Positions 42,438-51,247 of a stretch of DNA of 64,000 nt are shown in pieces. Position numbers and translations under genes: made by a program. Each line of letters opens with the position of its first letter. The first letter of the stretch is position 1. This DNA is from CAZHHH01 sp052400685. GTDB lineage: Bacteria > Bacteroidota > Bacteroidia > Bacteroidales > Marinilabiliaceae. Below the pieces are notes generated by a model. That model worked only from the letters and a program-made list of their open reading frames with translations, made no database searches and was not told the origin of the DNA. The DNA lies in the NCBI GenBank assembly GCA_052400685.1, contig JBQTGJ010000003.1. One strand, given 5' to 3'.

Positions 42438-42785
42438 TTAAACTCTTTTTTCTTTGATACGTGCCTTCTTACCGGTAAGATCACGGTAGTAATAGATTCT
42501 TGAACGACGAACTTTACCAATTTTATTCACTTCTATTTTGTCAATAAAAGGTGAATTCATTGGGAAAATACGCTCAACGCCTATGTTACCCGACATTTTG
42601 CGAACGGTAAAACGTTTACCTTCGCCACAGCCTTTAATCTGAATAACAACACCGCGGAAAATCTGAACACGTTCTTTGTTTCCTTCAACAATTTTGTAGT
42701 GAACTGAAATAGTATCACCCGACTTAAATGCAGGTATTTCAATACCTGTTTTCATTGCTTCTTGAGCAACTTTAATCAAGTCCAT
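42438..42785 (-). CDS. rplS: 50S ribosomal protein L19
   Basis: This 115-residue basic protein of the large ribosomal subunit sits at the interface with the 30S subunit. It shows the family sequence throughout: FKSGDTISVHYKIVEGNKER (residues 20-39), VQIFRGVVIQIKG (40-52), RFTVRKMSGNIGVERIFPMN and the C-terminal KVRRSRIYYYRDLTGKKARI. The length is standard. It stands alone here, without the usual neighbours rpsP, rimM and trmD. A TACTTTTG box on the minus strand at 42869-42876 is a candidate promoter. Confidence 0.98.
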   Translation of the reverse strand: MDLIKVAQEAMKTGIEIPAFKSGDTISVHYKIVEGNKERVQIFRGVVIQIKGCGEGKRFTVRKMSGNIGVERIFPMNSPFIDKIEVNKIGKVRRSRIYYYRDLTGKKARIKEKRV

Positions 42786-42868
42786 TTTTTTAGTTTTTGA
42801 GGATTAAACTTTATTCGTGCAATATTGTCTGACCCCTACGTTCATCAAGAGATTACACGAAACGGCCA

Positions 42869-42876
42869 CAAAAGTA
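42869..42876 (-). promoter_or_regulatory. Promoter-like -7 box of rplS
   Basis: The minus strand reads TACTTTTG (TAnnTTTG), 83 bases before the ATG, leaving a leader long enough for regulation. Confidence 0.4.
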
Positions 42877-43055
42877 CTGTTTTAGTTTGAATTATAGAAG
42901 TATTTGTCTTTTTAGTTTGTGTTTTTTTTGTTTCATACAGTTTTGTTAAATATATCAAAAATAATTAGAATCTGAACGGCTTAATCAATCTCTGAATTTT
43001 TGTAAAAAATTGAAATTTAAATTAACATTGCATCCACATCTAACAAGAAACAACT

Positions 43056-44432
43056 ATGGAAAATAAAAACAACAATGTCATGGTCGGCATGTCGGTCTTC
43101 GGCGCCATTTTCTTTATTTTTGGTTTTGCCACCACGTTTATTATTCAATTGAGCGCTCCGGTAATGGCGGTGTTCGATTTGTCTGAATTTCAGGCGCAAC
43201 TTTTAACCTCGGCTTTTTTTATCGCCTATCCTATTATGTCCATACCTACTGGTATGCTGGTTAACCGTATCGGATACAAATGGACGGTAAGCTTAGGTCT
43301 TATTTTGATGGCTATTGGTAGTCTTATCTTTTTGCCGGCGGCCAAATTGCCTTCTTATCCGCTTTTTTTGGGAGCAACATTTATTTTGGCAATTGGCGTG
43401 GTATTTTTACAGGTGTCAGCCAATCCTTATGTAACAGCTATTGGTCCAGAGAGCTCAGCTTCCAGTCGGCTTAACCTTACCCAGGCTTTAAATTCTATTG
43501 CAACAATGGTGGCCCCATGGCTAATTGCTGTAGTTGTTTTTAAAGGGTTAAATTTACCTGTTGATGCCACGGAAGATATGAAGGTTAATTATGGTTTGCA
43601 GGTGGCTGATCGTATCCCGTTTCCTTTTATTATCATGGCCATTATTGTTGTGGTCGTCGCTATAGCTCTGTTTCTGATTAAACTGCCGGTTATAGCCATT
43701 GACAAGAATAAGCAGAAGGGGAAAAGTGTATATAAACACCCACATGTTCTTTTGGGGGCTTTCGCCATTTTTTGTTATGTAGGAGCTGAGGCGGGTAACG
43801 CTGGTTTGATGACCAACTATCTTAAAGGTGGAACTCTTAATCTTTCATCTGAAATGGCAGCTATATATGCTTCTATTTATTGGGGAGGTGCTATGGTAGG
43901 ACGTTTCTTCGGTTCTATTATGTTTTCCGACATTAAATCAAAGAAATACATTTATGTGGCGTTGGTTTTGGTTTTGGCCTTTATCTCAGGAGCATTTGTT
44001 ACCGAATGGAACTGGACTATCGGCGCTATATTCACAGGTATTGCATTTATAAATTTTGTTATTATGCAATTTGGTAAAGGTAAGCCGGCCCGTACGTTGG
44101 CTATCTTTGCATTGGTGGCCGGTATGCTGGGGCTTGTTACCACATTTACGACCGGTCATGTGGCTTTATGGACGGTGGTTTCAATAGGATTGTTTAACTC
44201 TATCATGTTCCCCAATATCTTTGCTTTGGCGGTGAAAGATTTAGATGGATCAGAATTGGGCTCTGCTTCAGGTATTATTAATGCCTTAATTATTGGTGGT
44301 GCTGTTATTCCTCCATTGATGGGGTCAATTGCCGATAACTATGGCTATACTTATGCCTATATCGTTCCGGCTATTTGTTATCTTTATATTTTCTTCTTCG
44401 CAGTTAAAGGAAGTAAAATCAGAATAGCTTAA
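43056..44432 (+). CDS. FucP/GluP-type MFS sugar:H+ symporter
   Basis: A 458-residue inner-membrane symporter with twelve helices. It belongs to the fucose/glucose/galactose branch of the major facilitator superfamily, as shown by MSIPTGMLVNRIGYKWTVSLG (residues 66-85, the MFS loop 2-3), and LQVSANPYVTAIGPESSASS with RLNLTQALNSIAT (about 128-160), the family signature. The conserved ANPY turn carries residues important for sugar binding in FucP. The gene is followed after 28 nt by a ROK-family sugar kinase, so the pair probably imports and phosphorylates one monosaccharide. Glucose, galactose or N-acetylglucosamine are all possible. Nothing in the sequence settles which. Confidence 0.9.
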   Translation: MENKNNNVMVGMSVFGAIFFIFGFATTFIIQLSAPVMAVFDLSEFQAQLLTSAFFIAYPIMSIPTGMLVNRIGYKWTVSLGLILMAIGSLIFLPAAKLPSYPLFLGATFILAIGVVFLQVSANPYVTAIGPESSASSRLNLTQALNSIATMVAPWLIAVVVFKGLNLPVDATEDMKVNYGLQVADRIPFPFIIMAIIVVVVAIALFLIKLPVIAIDKNKQKGKSVYKHPHVLLGAFAIFCYVGAEAGNAGLMTNYLKGGTLNLSSEMAAIYASIYWGGAMVGRFFGSIMFSDIKSKKYIYVALVLVLAFISGAFVTEWNWTIGAIFTGIAFINFVIMQFGKGKPARTLAIFALVAGMLGLVTTFTTGHVALWTVVSIGLFNSIMFPNIFALAVKDLDGSELGSASGIINALIIGGAVIPPLMGSIADNYGYTYAYIVPAICYLYIFFFAVKGSKIRIA

Positions 44433-44460
44433 ATGGGTTGATAATTTTAAAAATATTAAA

Positions 44461-45438
44461 ATGAAGAAATTTTCAGTAGGAATTGATATTGGTGGTACAA
44501 ACACGGCTATCGGAATTGTAGATGAAGCAGGAAATGTATTGGTCAAAGGTCGCATTGATACCCCTTCGCATGGGGATGTTAATCGTTATGTAAAAGAGAT
44601 GGCTGGCGCACTCCGTGAAATGGCCAAATCGGTTAAGTTGACCAACGATGATTCCGAAATATTAGGTATTGGAATTGGTGCACCTAACGGTAATTATTAC
44701 AATGGAACCATAGAATACGCGCCTAACCTTTCGTTTAAAGGTGTTGTACATCTGGTTGCTTTGCTGAAAGAAGAATTTCCTGAATATAAATATGTGGCTT
44801 TAACCAACGATGCCAATGCTGCGGCTATTGGTGAGATGGTTTACGGTGGCGCCAAAGGCATGAAGAATTTTGTAATGTATACACTTGGCACAGGCGTAGG
44901 GAGTGGTATTGTGGTAAATGGTGATTTGGTTTATGGACACGATGGTTTTGCCGGAGAGTGTGGTCATACTACATTAATACCCAACGGTCGTTTATGTGGC
45001 TGTGGCGCCAAGGGCCATCTGGAGGCATATTGCTCGGCACCTGGAATGAAACGTACCGCTTTTGAATTGATGGTTAAATACAATGCCAGTGATAGTCTTT
45101 TGGCCGATAAGTCTTTTAAAGAGTTAAATTCCAAAATGATTTTTGAGGCCGCTGAGAAAGGTGATAAAATTGCACAGGAGGTTTTTGAGCTTACTGGTGC
45201 TTATCTTGGTCAAGGATTGGCCGATACAGTTCATCACCTGTCTCCTGAAGCCATTTTCCTCTTTGGTGGCCCAACAGCAGCAGGTGATTATATTTTTAAA
45301 CCAACCATTGCCAGTATGGAGAACCATTTGTTGCCCATCTTTAAAAATAAGATTAAGGTATTGCCTTCTAAACTGAAGGCCGGCGACGCTGCTATTGTTG
45401 GCGCCAGCGCTTTGGTGTGGAAAGAGCAGGAAAAATAA
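44461..45438 (+). CDS. ROK-family sugar kinase (glucokinase-like)
   Basis: This 325-residue cytoplasmic kinase has the ATP phosphate-binding loop VGIDIGGTNTAIGIVDE (residues 6-22), the catalytic-Asp segment ALTNDANAAAIGEMVYGGA (about 118-136) and TLGTGVGSGIVVNGDL. The ROK zinc site starts with ECGHTTL and ends LCGCGAKGHLEAYCS. The last usual Cys (GCxE) is a His (GHLE) here, a substitution that could still bind zinc. It phosphorylates a hexose, most likely glucose or a related sugar, directly after uptake by the preceding MFS porter. An A-rich terminator hairpin follows (45454-45491). Confidence 0.9.
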   Translation: MKKFSVGIDIGGTNTAIGIVDEAGNVLVKGRIDTPSHGDVNRYVKEMAGALREMAKSVKLTNDDSEILGIGIGAPNGNYYNGTIEYAPNLSFKGVVHLVALLKEEFPEYKYVALTNDANAAAIGEMVYGGAKGMKNFVMYTLGTGVGSGIVVNGDLVYGHDGFAGECGHTTLIPNGRLCGCGAKGHLEAYCSAPGMKRTAFELMVKYNASDSLLADKSFKELNSKMIFEAAEKGDKIAQEVFELTGAYLGQGLADTVHHLSPEAIFLFGGPTAAGDYIFKPTIASMENHLLPIFKNKIKVLPSKLKAGDAAIVGASALVWKEQEK

Positions 45439-45453
45439 TGTTATTCGTTTAAT

Positions 45454-45491
45454 AAAAAAAGGTATTGGCCGTTTGGTTAATGCCTTTTTTT
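45454..45491 (+). terminator. Terminator of the sugar porter-kinase operon
   Basis: AAAAAAAGGTATT pairs with AATGCCTTTTTTT (13 bp, one G-T pair) around a 12-base loop, 15 bases after the kinase stop. Confidence 0.85.
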
Positions 45492-45737
45492 ATGATTTTT
45501 TTTTAAATGTTGAGGTTATTTAATGAAAATTTGAAAATTCTGATTCGCCTAATAAGTTGTTTTAGGATGAAAAAGAGACTATTGTTGAAGCTTTAGATGT
45601 AAGCAAGAGAGGTGAAACGTATACCCCCAACACAACGCGAAAATGGTTCTCATTTTTTAGGGAAGTGCTATGTATAGTATCCGAGAAGCCTGCCTTATTT
45701 AAGTGTAGATAATCAGAATGTTTTTGACACCGTGATT

Positions 45738-45860
45738 TTTGAAATTACGCTACACTAGCATTCAAATTTGGTATTTACATCTGTAAACTCACATTTTATA
45801 ATCTGCACAAGCCTTTAATTTCATTTTTTTCTAAAATCCTGACTTTATGGATATGCACTA
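45738..45860 (+). repeat. Dispersed palindromic element, diverged copy I
   Basis: TTACGCTACACTAGCATTC, then TATTTACATCTGTAAACTCA, CATTTTATAATCTGCACAAG and CTTTATGGATATGCACTA, follows the full element order with many changes. The central TTTACATCTGTAAA is still palindromic. Confidence 0.6.
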
Positions 45861-45977
45861 ATTAGAGTAGCATAATACAATATTTTTTGATTTGTATTTT
45901 TTACTGTAAAAACTGTAACCAAAAGCCCCTGCTTAGATTTTATTTGTTAATTTTAAGCATCAAAAAAAAAGGAAATT

Positions 45978-47183
45978 ATGTCTGCCAACTATTTTAAGAA
46001 GTATCCATCAAAAGATGGTTTTTATAAAGAGTACGGTGGTGCTTTTTTACCACCGGCGCTTGAGGCTGAAATGAAGAAGATTAACGATGCTTATTTTGCC
46101 ATTAGCAAATCGCATAGTTTTATCTCCGAACTACGCAGCATTCGTAAACATTATCAGGGCCGTCCGACGCCGGTTTATTACTGCAACCGTTTGTCGGAGA
46201 AGTATGGCGGTCGCATATATTTGAAGCGTGAAGATCTGAACCACAGTGGGGCTCATAAATTGAATCACTGTATGGGAGAAGCGTTGTTGGCTAAATATTT
46301 GGGGAAAAAGAAGCTGATAGCTGAGACTGGTGCCGGACAGCACGGGGTAGCCCTGGCGACAGCCGCAGCCTATTTCGGCCTTGAGTGTGAAATTCACATG
46401 GGCGAAGTTGACATCGCCAAGGAGCATCCTAATGTTGTTCGGATGGAGATTTTAGGTGCAAAAGTAGTGCCTGTTTCGCATGGCCTTAAAACGCTAAAGG
46501 AAGCTGTTGACTCAGCTTTTGAGGCTTACGTGAAAGATCCTATTAATTCGATCTATTGCATCGGCTCAGTGGTTGGTCCGCACCCATTTCCTATGATGGT
46601 GCGTGATTTTCAAAAAGTGGTGGGTGATGAAGCCCGCGCACAGTTTCTGGAGATGACCGGTGAATTGCCCGATAGTGTGGTGGCTTGTGTTGGTGGTGGT
46701 AGTAATGCCATGGGGATCTTCTCAGGTTTTATGAATGATGAAGAAGTTGATCTGTATGGCGTGGAGCCCGGTGGCCGCTCAATGAATCTGGGTGATCATG
46801 CTGCCACAATGGCCAAAGGAACACCTGGTTTGATTCATGGTTTTAAGTGTTACTTATTACAGGATGAAAAAGGAGATCCGAGTCCTGTTTATTCGGTTGC
46901 CAGTGGGTTGGATTATCCCGGCGTGGGGCCAGAGCATAGTATGCTTAAAGATATTAAACGTGCCAATTATGTGGTCGCTAATGATAAGGAAGCGATTGAT
47001 GCTTTTTTTGAGTTAAGTCGTCTGGAAGGAATTATTCCTGCGCTGGAGAGTTCACATGCCGTGGCATTTGCAACTAAACTGGCACAGGAGCAGCCCCAAA
47101 AGTCTATTCTTGTTAACCTGAGTGGACGTGGCGATAAGGATATTGATTTTGTGATGGAAAATTACGGTAAGGATTATGTATAA
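45978..47183 (+). CDS. trpB: Tryptophan synthase beta chain, solitary
   Basis: A 401-residue PLP enzyme joining indole (or indole glycerol phosphate via TrpA) and serine to give tryptophan. The PLP lysine is Lys 94 in NHSGAHKLNH. The catalytic Glu is 116 in IAETGAGQHG. The phosphate-binding loop is CVGGGSNAMG. VVGPHPFPMMVRDFQ and PALESSHAVAF match ordinary TrpB. Compared with E. coli the substrate-channel helix after Lys 94 is changed (LNHCMGEALLAKYL). No trpA or other trp gene adjoins it. Solitary TrpB copies in other bacteria can act as indole salvage enzymes. A GGAAATT ribosome binding site precedes the ATG. Confidence 0.95.
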   Translation: MSANYFKKYPSKDGFYKEYGGAFLPPALEAEMKKINDAYFAISKSHSFISELRSIRKHYQGRPTPVYYCNRLSEKYGGRIYLKREDLNHSGAHKLNHCMGEALLAKYLGKKKLIAETGAGQHGVALATAAAYFGLECEIHMGEVDIAKEHPNVVRMEILGAKVVPVSHGLKTLKEAVDSAFEAYVKDPINSIYCIGSVVGPHPFPMMVRDFQKVVGDEARAQFLEMTGELPDSVVACVGGGSNAMGIFSGFMNDEEVDLYGVEPGGRSMNLGDHAATMAKGTPGLIHGFKCYLLQDEKGDPSPVYSVASGLDYPGVGPEHSMLKDIKRANYVVANDKEAIDAFFELSRLEGIIPALESSHAVAFATKLAQEQPQKSILVNLSGRGDKDIDFVMENYGKDYV

Positions 47184-47255
47184 TTGATAACAGCTTTATA
47201 TAATAGATGCTTTCAAGTAGAGTTCTAATTTCTGCTATTCTTGTTATTAATAATG

Positions 47256-47280
47256 GCCCCTGTTTCGGCAGGGGCTTTTT
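47256..47280 (+). terminator. Terminator of trpB
   Basis: GCCCCTG and CAGGGGC stem with a short loop followed by five T, 73 bases after the trpB stop. Confidence 0.85.
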
Positions 47281-47373
47281 GTTTTTGTGACGGATGCAGA
47301 AAATAGATTTGAAATTGCAACGTGGTATTGATGTTGCTTTATCTTAACAAGCGGCGAATTTATCGTTTTCTGG

Positions 47374-49206
47374 TTATGATTTTTTCCATATTTCCATCTC
47401 ACATTTTGCACAGTCAAAACGAAGTTCAAAAGTTTGATCGCCACGCGACATAATTAATGGTGTCGATTTGACATCTTTATTTTCACGTGGACACAAATTA
47501 TTGGCGTGGCGAATGCAATGGCGGGTTGTCATCACTTTTATCTCTCCATTGGCAGGCTGAAGCTCAAGACCCATCGCCATTTTTTCTACCTGATGGTGTC
47601 GATAAAATTCTTCAGACAGAGTGTTGGTGATATTACTGCTGTAATCATCCAACTTGTATGGGTAAGGATGGTTTGTCGGTAATAATTCGGCTGTCTCCTG
47701 CCGGTATTGTTTCATTCTGTTTTGTTGGTGCAGATCACACAAATTGCGACGCATTTGGTTGATAAATCCGGCTGTTATAAAAAGAGACTGGCTTAAATCA
47801 ACTCGTATGTTTATGGGCTTAAAAATAGTGTTACCCCATTTGCTTAACTGGTTTTGTATCTGTTCCAGCGCTTTCACGGGTTTTTGGGCCAGTTCTTTTT
47901 TTAATGCTTTTTCAATAACAGTCGTTATCTTATCTTCGTCGGTAACCGATAGCTTAACCCCCTTATCTGTTTCGGTAAAGTGTAGCGATATAGTTATTTT
48001 TCGCTGGCCTTCGCTTTTGTTTAACTGCCTATCGAAGGCCTGATCATGGTTTCGGAATAATGTGGCGCCTGCATATAGTTGATTTGTGTCGTCGGCTTCT
48101 ATTTTGTTTCCGGTGGTACGGTTAACCCGGAAGCCTTTTAATTCTCCTTTTTTTGTCAGGAAACAGAGTCCGTCGCCATTATTAACGGAGATGCCCTTTT
48201 CCGGGATGAAATAGTCAGCTCCGGTTTTAATCACTTTACCCAGTTTTTCTCCCATACTTTTTGGGCTATGAGGCGACCAGATAGAATGTTGACGTCCATT
48301 GATGAAATAAGAGGTGAAACCGCGCGAGAAGGATTTTTCAGGACTGGCCGCAAATAATGGATGGGTGATTCCCGAAGAAGCTCTTTTTAGATGATCGTCA
48401 GAGTCAATAATTTCATCTAATTTTTGACGATAATAGGTGGTGATATTTTTTACGTAACCAGCATCTTTCAGGCGTCCTTCTATTTTAAAGCTGGTAATAC
48501 CAGCGTCAATAAGCTGTTGCAGACTATTACTCAGGTTTAAATCTTTAAGTGACAGTATATGCTGGTTGTTAATAAGGACATTGCCTTGGGGTGTTGTCAG
48601 TGTATAGGGTAACCGGCAGGGTTGACTGCATTCACCACGGTTAGCGCTTCGTCCCGTCGTTTGATGGCTCATATAGCATTTGCCGCTATAGCATACGCAT
48701 AACGCTCCATGAACAAAAAATTCGAGAGGAACCGACGTTTTGGCTTTTATATCACGAATTTGATCCAAAGTTAGTTCGCGTGCTAACACCACTTGCCTAA
48801 AGCCGGCATCTTCCAGAAATTTTACTTTTTCGGGTGTTCTGTTATCTGTTTGAGTGGAGGCATGTAGTGGGATAGGAGGGAGATTCATTTCCAGTATGCC
48901 CATATCCTGCACAATAATGGCATCAACTTTTATTTTATAGAGCTCATTGATGAGAGTTTCGGCAGCTTTAAGCTCCTCGTTGAACAATAACGTATTGATC
49001 GTTACATAAATTTTAACACCAAAAAGGTGGGCATATTCAGTGAGTTTTTGTATATCACCCAGGCTATTGCCGGCCTGCTTACGGGCCCCAAACCTGTCGG
49101 AACCAATATATACTGCGTCGGCACCGTGATTAATAGCTGCGAAACCGCATTCCAAATCACGGGCCGGCGATAGCAGTTCCAGACTTTTTATTTTTTCTGA
49201 TAACAT
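47374..49206 (-). CDS. U32 peptidase-family protein (RlhA/TrhP-like)
   Basis: A 610-residue cytoplasmic protein. The U32 domain starts LELLSPARDLECGFAAINHGADAVYIG (residues 9-35) and carries the signature EFFVHGALCVCYSGKCYMS (162-180) followed by RGECSQPC. Cysteines 170, 177, 193 and 197 are placed like the iron-sulfur or metal ligands known in this family. A middle DUF3656-like part follows, and the last 60 residues contain a further Cys set, CIRHANNLC and CAKC. Related proteins (RlhA, TrhP) hydroxylate cytidine in 23S rRNA or uridine in tRNA, so RNA modification is the most likely role, not proteolysis. It overlaps the end of the GH16-like gene by 19 nt. Confidence 0.85.
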   Translation of the reverse strand: MLSEKIKSLELLSPARDLECGFAAINHGADAVYIGSDRFGARKQAGNSLGDIQKLTEYAHLFGVKIYVTINTLLFNEELKAAETLINELYKIKVDAIIVQDMGILEMNLPPIPLHASTQTDNRTPEKVKFLEDAGFRQVVLARELTLDQIRDIKAKTSVPLEFFVHGALCVCYSGKCYMSHQTTGRSANRGECSQPCRLPYTLTTPQGNVLINNQHILSLKDLNLSNSLQQLIDAGITSFKIEGRLKDAGYVKNITTYYRQKLDEIIDSDDHLKRASSGITHPLFAASPEKSFSRGFTSYFINGRQHSIWSPHSPKSMGEKLGKVIKTGADYFIPEKGISVNNGDGLCFLTKKGELKGFRVNRTTGNKIEADDTNQLYAGATLFRNHDQAFDRQLNKSEGQRKITISLHFTETDKGVKLSVTDEDKITTVIEKALKKELAQKPVKALEQIQNQLSKWGNTIFKPINIRVDLSQSLFITAGFINQMRRNLCDLHQQNRMKQYRQETAELLPTNHPYPYKLDDYSSNITNTLSEEFYRHHQVEKMAMGLELQPANGEIKVMTTRHCIRHANNLCPRENKDVKSTPLIMSRGDQTFELRFDCAKCEMEIWKKS

Positions 49207-50624
49207 TTTATCCAGTCAATTTCCATTTCAGCAGGAAGATGCATTTTTGTGGGTTCAGTTGGGAGAATGGTACACAGGGATAAATACATTGGTTCCTGAG
49301 GTACGTTGTCGGTTTGACGCCAAACTTCGACGCCGTTAATACGCCATATTAAGGCTTCTTTGGTCCATTCAAGACTGTAAATGTAATAACGATTGGTAAA
49401 AGTTGCCCCTTTTACTGTTTTTGTGAGTTTGGTCGATCCGTTATACAAGCCACATTCAATGGCATTATTTCTGGTAAAAGCCGTTTTGAATATGTCAATA
49501 TGAGGGGTCTGTTTTTCTCCAACCAGCCAAAAGGCATTGACAGCAGGAAAGGTTTGGTCGAATTTGACTTTTGCTTCAAAAAGACCGTATTGTTGGCGAA
49601 AACTTTGTCCAGTACTGATTAATCCAGATGTGTATTCAAAGGATTTATCGATGAAACCATGCGTAGTGTCCCAACACTTTCCATTTATAGATTCTTTACG
49701 TGTGATAATTTTTAGGATGCTATTGCGGATTTCCACGTTTAGATCGGTAAACATCTGGTATTCGCTCGCCGGCACATAGTTATCGTTCATGAGAGCTTTA
49801 CCCCAATAGTACCCAGTCATCCACTTGGATTCATTAAGTTTTAGCTGGTCAAAATCATCTTGAAATGTGAGATCCCATTTTTTTAGTTCTTCAAATGGCT
49901 TCGTTTTCTGAATCTGCAGAAACCATTTGATTTCTTCATTTTTTTCAAGTGTTTTATATTCGTTGATAAGCGCAGCCTCTTCCGATTTTTCGAACCGCTT
50001 TTTATCTTCCAAAAATGCTTTTTGATCTAAAAAAGTCTGCGATTGTACAACGGCTTCAAGTTGAAAGAAGGTATTTAAACGATCGCTGTCCTTTAAATTG
50101 ATAACGGTTTTATATTGGTTTGACCGTATCGTTTTATGATAGAATTTTAAATCGGTATCTTTTTTAAGAGTCTTATAGCGTTGATATTTTTGATACGCCT
50201 CGCTGTTTTTAAAACCTTTTGCGGCTTTCACGGCATGAAATTCTGCTGAATTGATATAGTCAGTAAGTGTTTGAAATTCTTCAAAAATTGGCGAGGCAGC
50301 TATTTGCTCCATCCTTTTTAGTTTTCCTATTTTGATGAATTTAAGATAGGTTTTAATGTCGGATGACGACTTAAGTGCTTTGTATTGATCTAATTGTCGC
50401 CATTCTTCGCTGTTCTTAAACTTTAAATGTTTAAGGTTTTGAACTTTTTTTTCAAATTCGCCGGAATGAACAAGTTGGTCAAGTTCGTAAAAACGAGCCA
50501 GTAATGGCGATGTTTTAAATTCTGTAAAGCGTTCAAAATTTGATGTAAGCTTATTGATTTTATCCTCATACTTTTGAGTTGAGGGATATTTGCTTCCAAA
50601 AGGAATGCCTAAGAAAGTTGCCAT
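49188..50624 (-). CDS. Helical-repeat protein with inactivated GH16-like domain
   Basis: The 478-residue protein has no signal peptide. Residues 41-250 contain three diverged helical repeats of about 70 residues, each with the order F-x-x-L ... S-x-x-F ... F-K-x-S-E ... Y-K-x-L-K ... [DE]-I-K (KNSEEWRQLDQYKALKSSSD; GFKNSEAYQKYQRYKTLKKD; FEKSEEAALINEYKTLEKNE). Residues 250-478 are a jelly-roll like GH16 glucanases: FQDDFDQLKLNESKW, GLFEAKVKFDQTFPAVNAFW and YSLEWTKEALIWRINGVEVW. In GH16 the active site is E-x-D-x-x-E. Here it reads HIDIFK (375-380), with both catalytic Glu replaced by His and Lys. It therefore should not hydrolyse glycans and may bind them or act structurally. The gene is translationally coupled to the U32 gene. 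Confidence 0.8.
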   Translation of the reverse strand: MATFLGIPFGSKYPSTQKYEDKINKLTSNFERFTEFKTSPLLARFYELDQLVHSGEFEKKVQNLKHLKFKNSEEWRQLDQYKALKSSSDIKTYLKFIKIGKLKRMEQIAASPIFEEFQTLTDYINSAEFHAVKAAKGFKNSEAYQKYQRYKTLKKDTDLKFYHKTIRSNQYKTVINLKDSDRLNTFFQLEAVVQSQTFLDQKAFLEDKKRFEKSEEAALINEYKTLEKNEEIKWFLQIQKTKPFEELKKWDLTFQDDFDQLKLNESKWMTGYYWGKALMNDNYVPASEYQMFTDLNVEIRNSILKIITRKESINGKCWDTTHGFIDKSFEYTSGLISTGQSFRQQYGLFEAKVKFDQTFPAVNAFWLVGEKQTPHIDIFKTAFTRNNAIECGLYNGSTKLTKTVKGATFTNRYYIYSLEWTKEALIWRINGVEVWRQTDNVPQEPMYLSLCTILPTEPTKMHLPAEMEIDWIKCYQKK

Positions 50625-50881
50625 TCTAGAGTAGATTAGATTTAATTGCTAGTTTTGGATTACGGAAAAATTTTCAAAGGGTTTATTTTTCAAGCCGAAA
50701 ATTAAGAAAATTTGTGGATATCCTGTATGGTTAATCATAATTTGGTCATTTATATCCATTTTCAGGCTTAATGTTAGCTCTTGTTGAAACCTTTGCACGT
50801 ATCAAATTCAATGGTTAATTCATCAAAACTTATTATTTTTTATTTTTTGTTGAAAAGCATTTTGTGAGTTGCAAAATTTTA

Positions 50882-50889
50882 TATCTTTG
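50882..50889 (+). promoter_or_regulatory. Promoter of the tRNA-Gly/tRNA-Leu unit
   Basis: TATCTTTG (-7) with TTTG 17 bases upstream (-33), 28 bases before the tRNA-Gly. This is the best promoter match in the window. Confidence 0.65.
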
Positions 50890-50917
50890 CAACCGCTTAA
50901 TAATTATTAGCAGCTAT

Positions 50918-50993
<76 letters not shown>

Positions 50994-50999
50994 TTTATT

Positions 51000-51085
51000 G
51001 CCCAGATGGTGAAATTGGTAGACACGTCAGCTTGAGGGGCTGGTGCCGGTTTTACGGCGTGCAAGTTCGAGTCTTGTTCTGGGCA
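51000..51085 (+). tRNA. tRNA-Leu (GAG)
   Basis: Class II tRNA: acceptor GCCCAGA with TCTGGGC, anticodon loop TTGAGGG giving GAG, and a long variable arm (TGCCGGTTTTACGGCG). The CCA is not encoded. It is co-transcribed with tRNA-Gly, six bases apart. Confidence 0.96.
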
Positions 51086-51093
51086 CAAAAAAG

Positions 51094-51127
51094 CTCCCGA
51101 TTACGAAAGTAGTCGGGAGTTTTTTTG
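51094..51127 (+). terminator. Terminator of the tRNA pair
   Basis: CTCCCGATTAC pairs with GTAGTCGGGAG around a GAAA tetraloop, followed by seven T. Confidence 0.9.
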
Positions 51128-51207
51128 TTGGCCATATAGTTATTAAAGTGGCTTGAAATCAAGTTTTTTAATGAGTTGTTCAACCATTGGCTTATCATAG
51201 GAAAAAA

Positions 51208-51234
51208 ACAGCCGGGAAGGTATCTTTCCGGCTG
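51208..51234 (-). terminator. Terminator of the first SusCD pair
   Basis: On the minus strand CAGCCGGAAA pairs with TTCCCGGCTG and a T tract follows, 14 bases after the susD stop. Confidence 0.8.
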
Positions 51235-51247
51235 CTTCCATTATTAT

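Larger units (their letters stand above)
45439..45977. other. Gap between the sugar kinase and trpB
   Basis: 539 bases holding a terminator, a degenerate palindromic element (45738-45860) and one open stretch near 45564-45704 (VSKRGETYTPNTTRKWFSF) that looks like a broken gene end but has no start. No trp leader peptide or T-box structure was evident. Confidence 0.4.

Noticed and set aside
45500..45977. Trp leader, T-box or riboswitch before trpB
   Set aside because: I found no Trp-codon leader peptide, T-box sequence or terminator/antiterminator pair; the gap is filled by a degenerate repeat instead.
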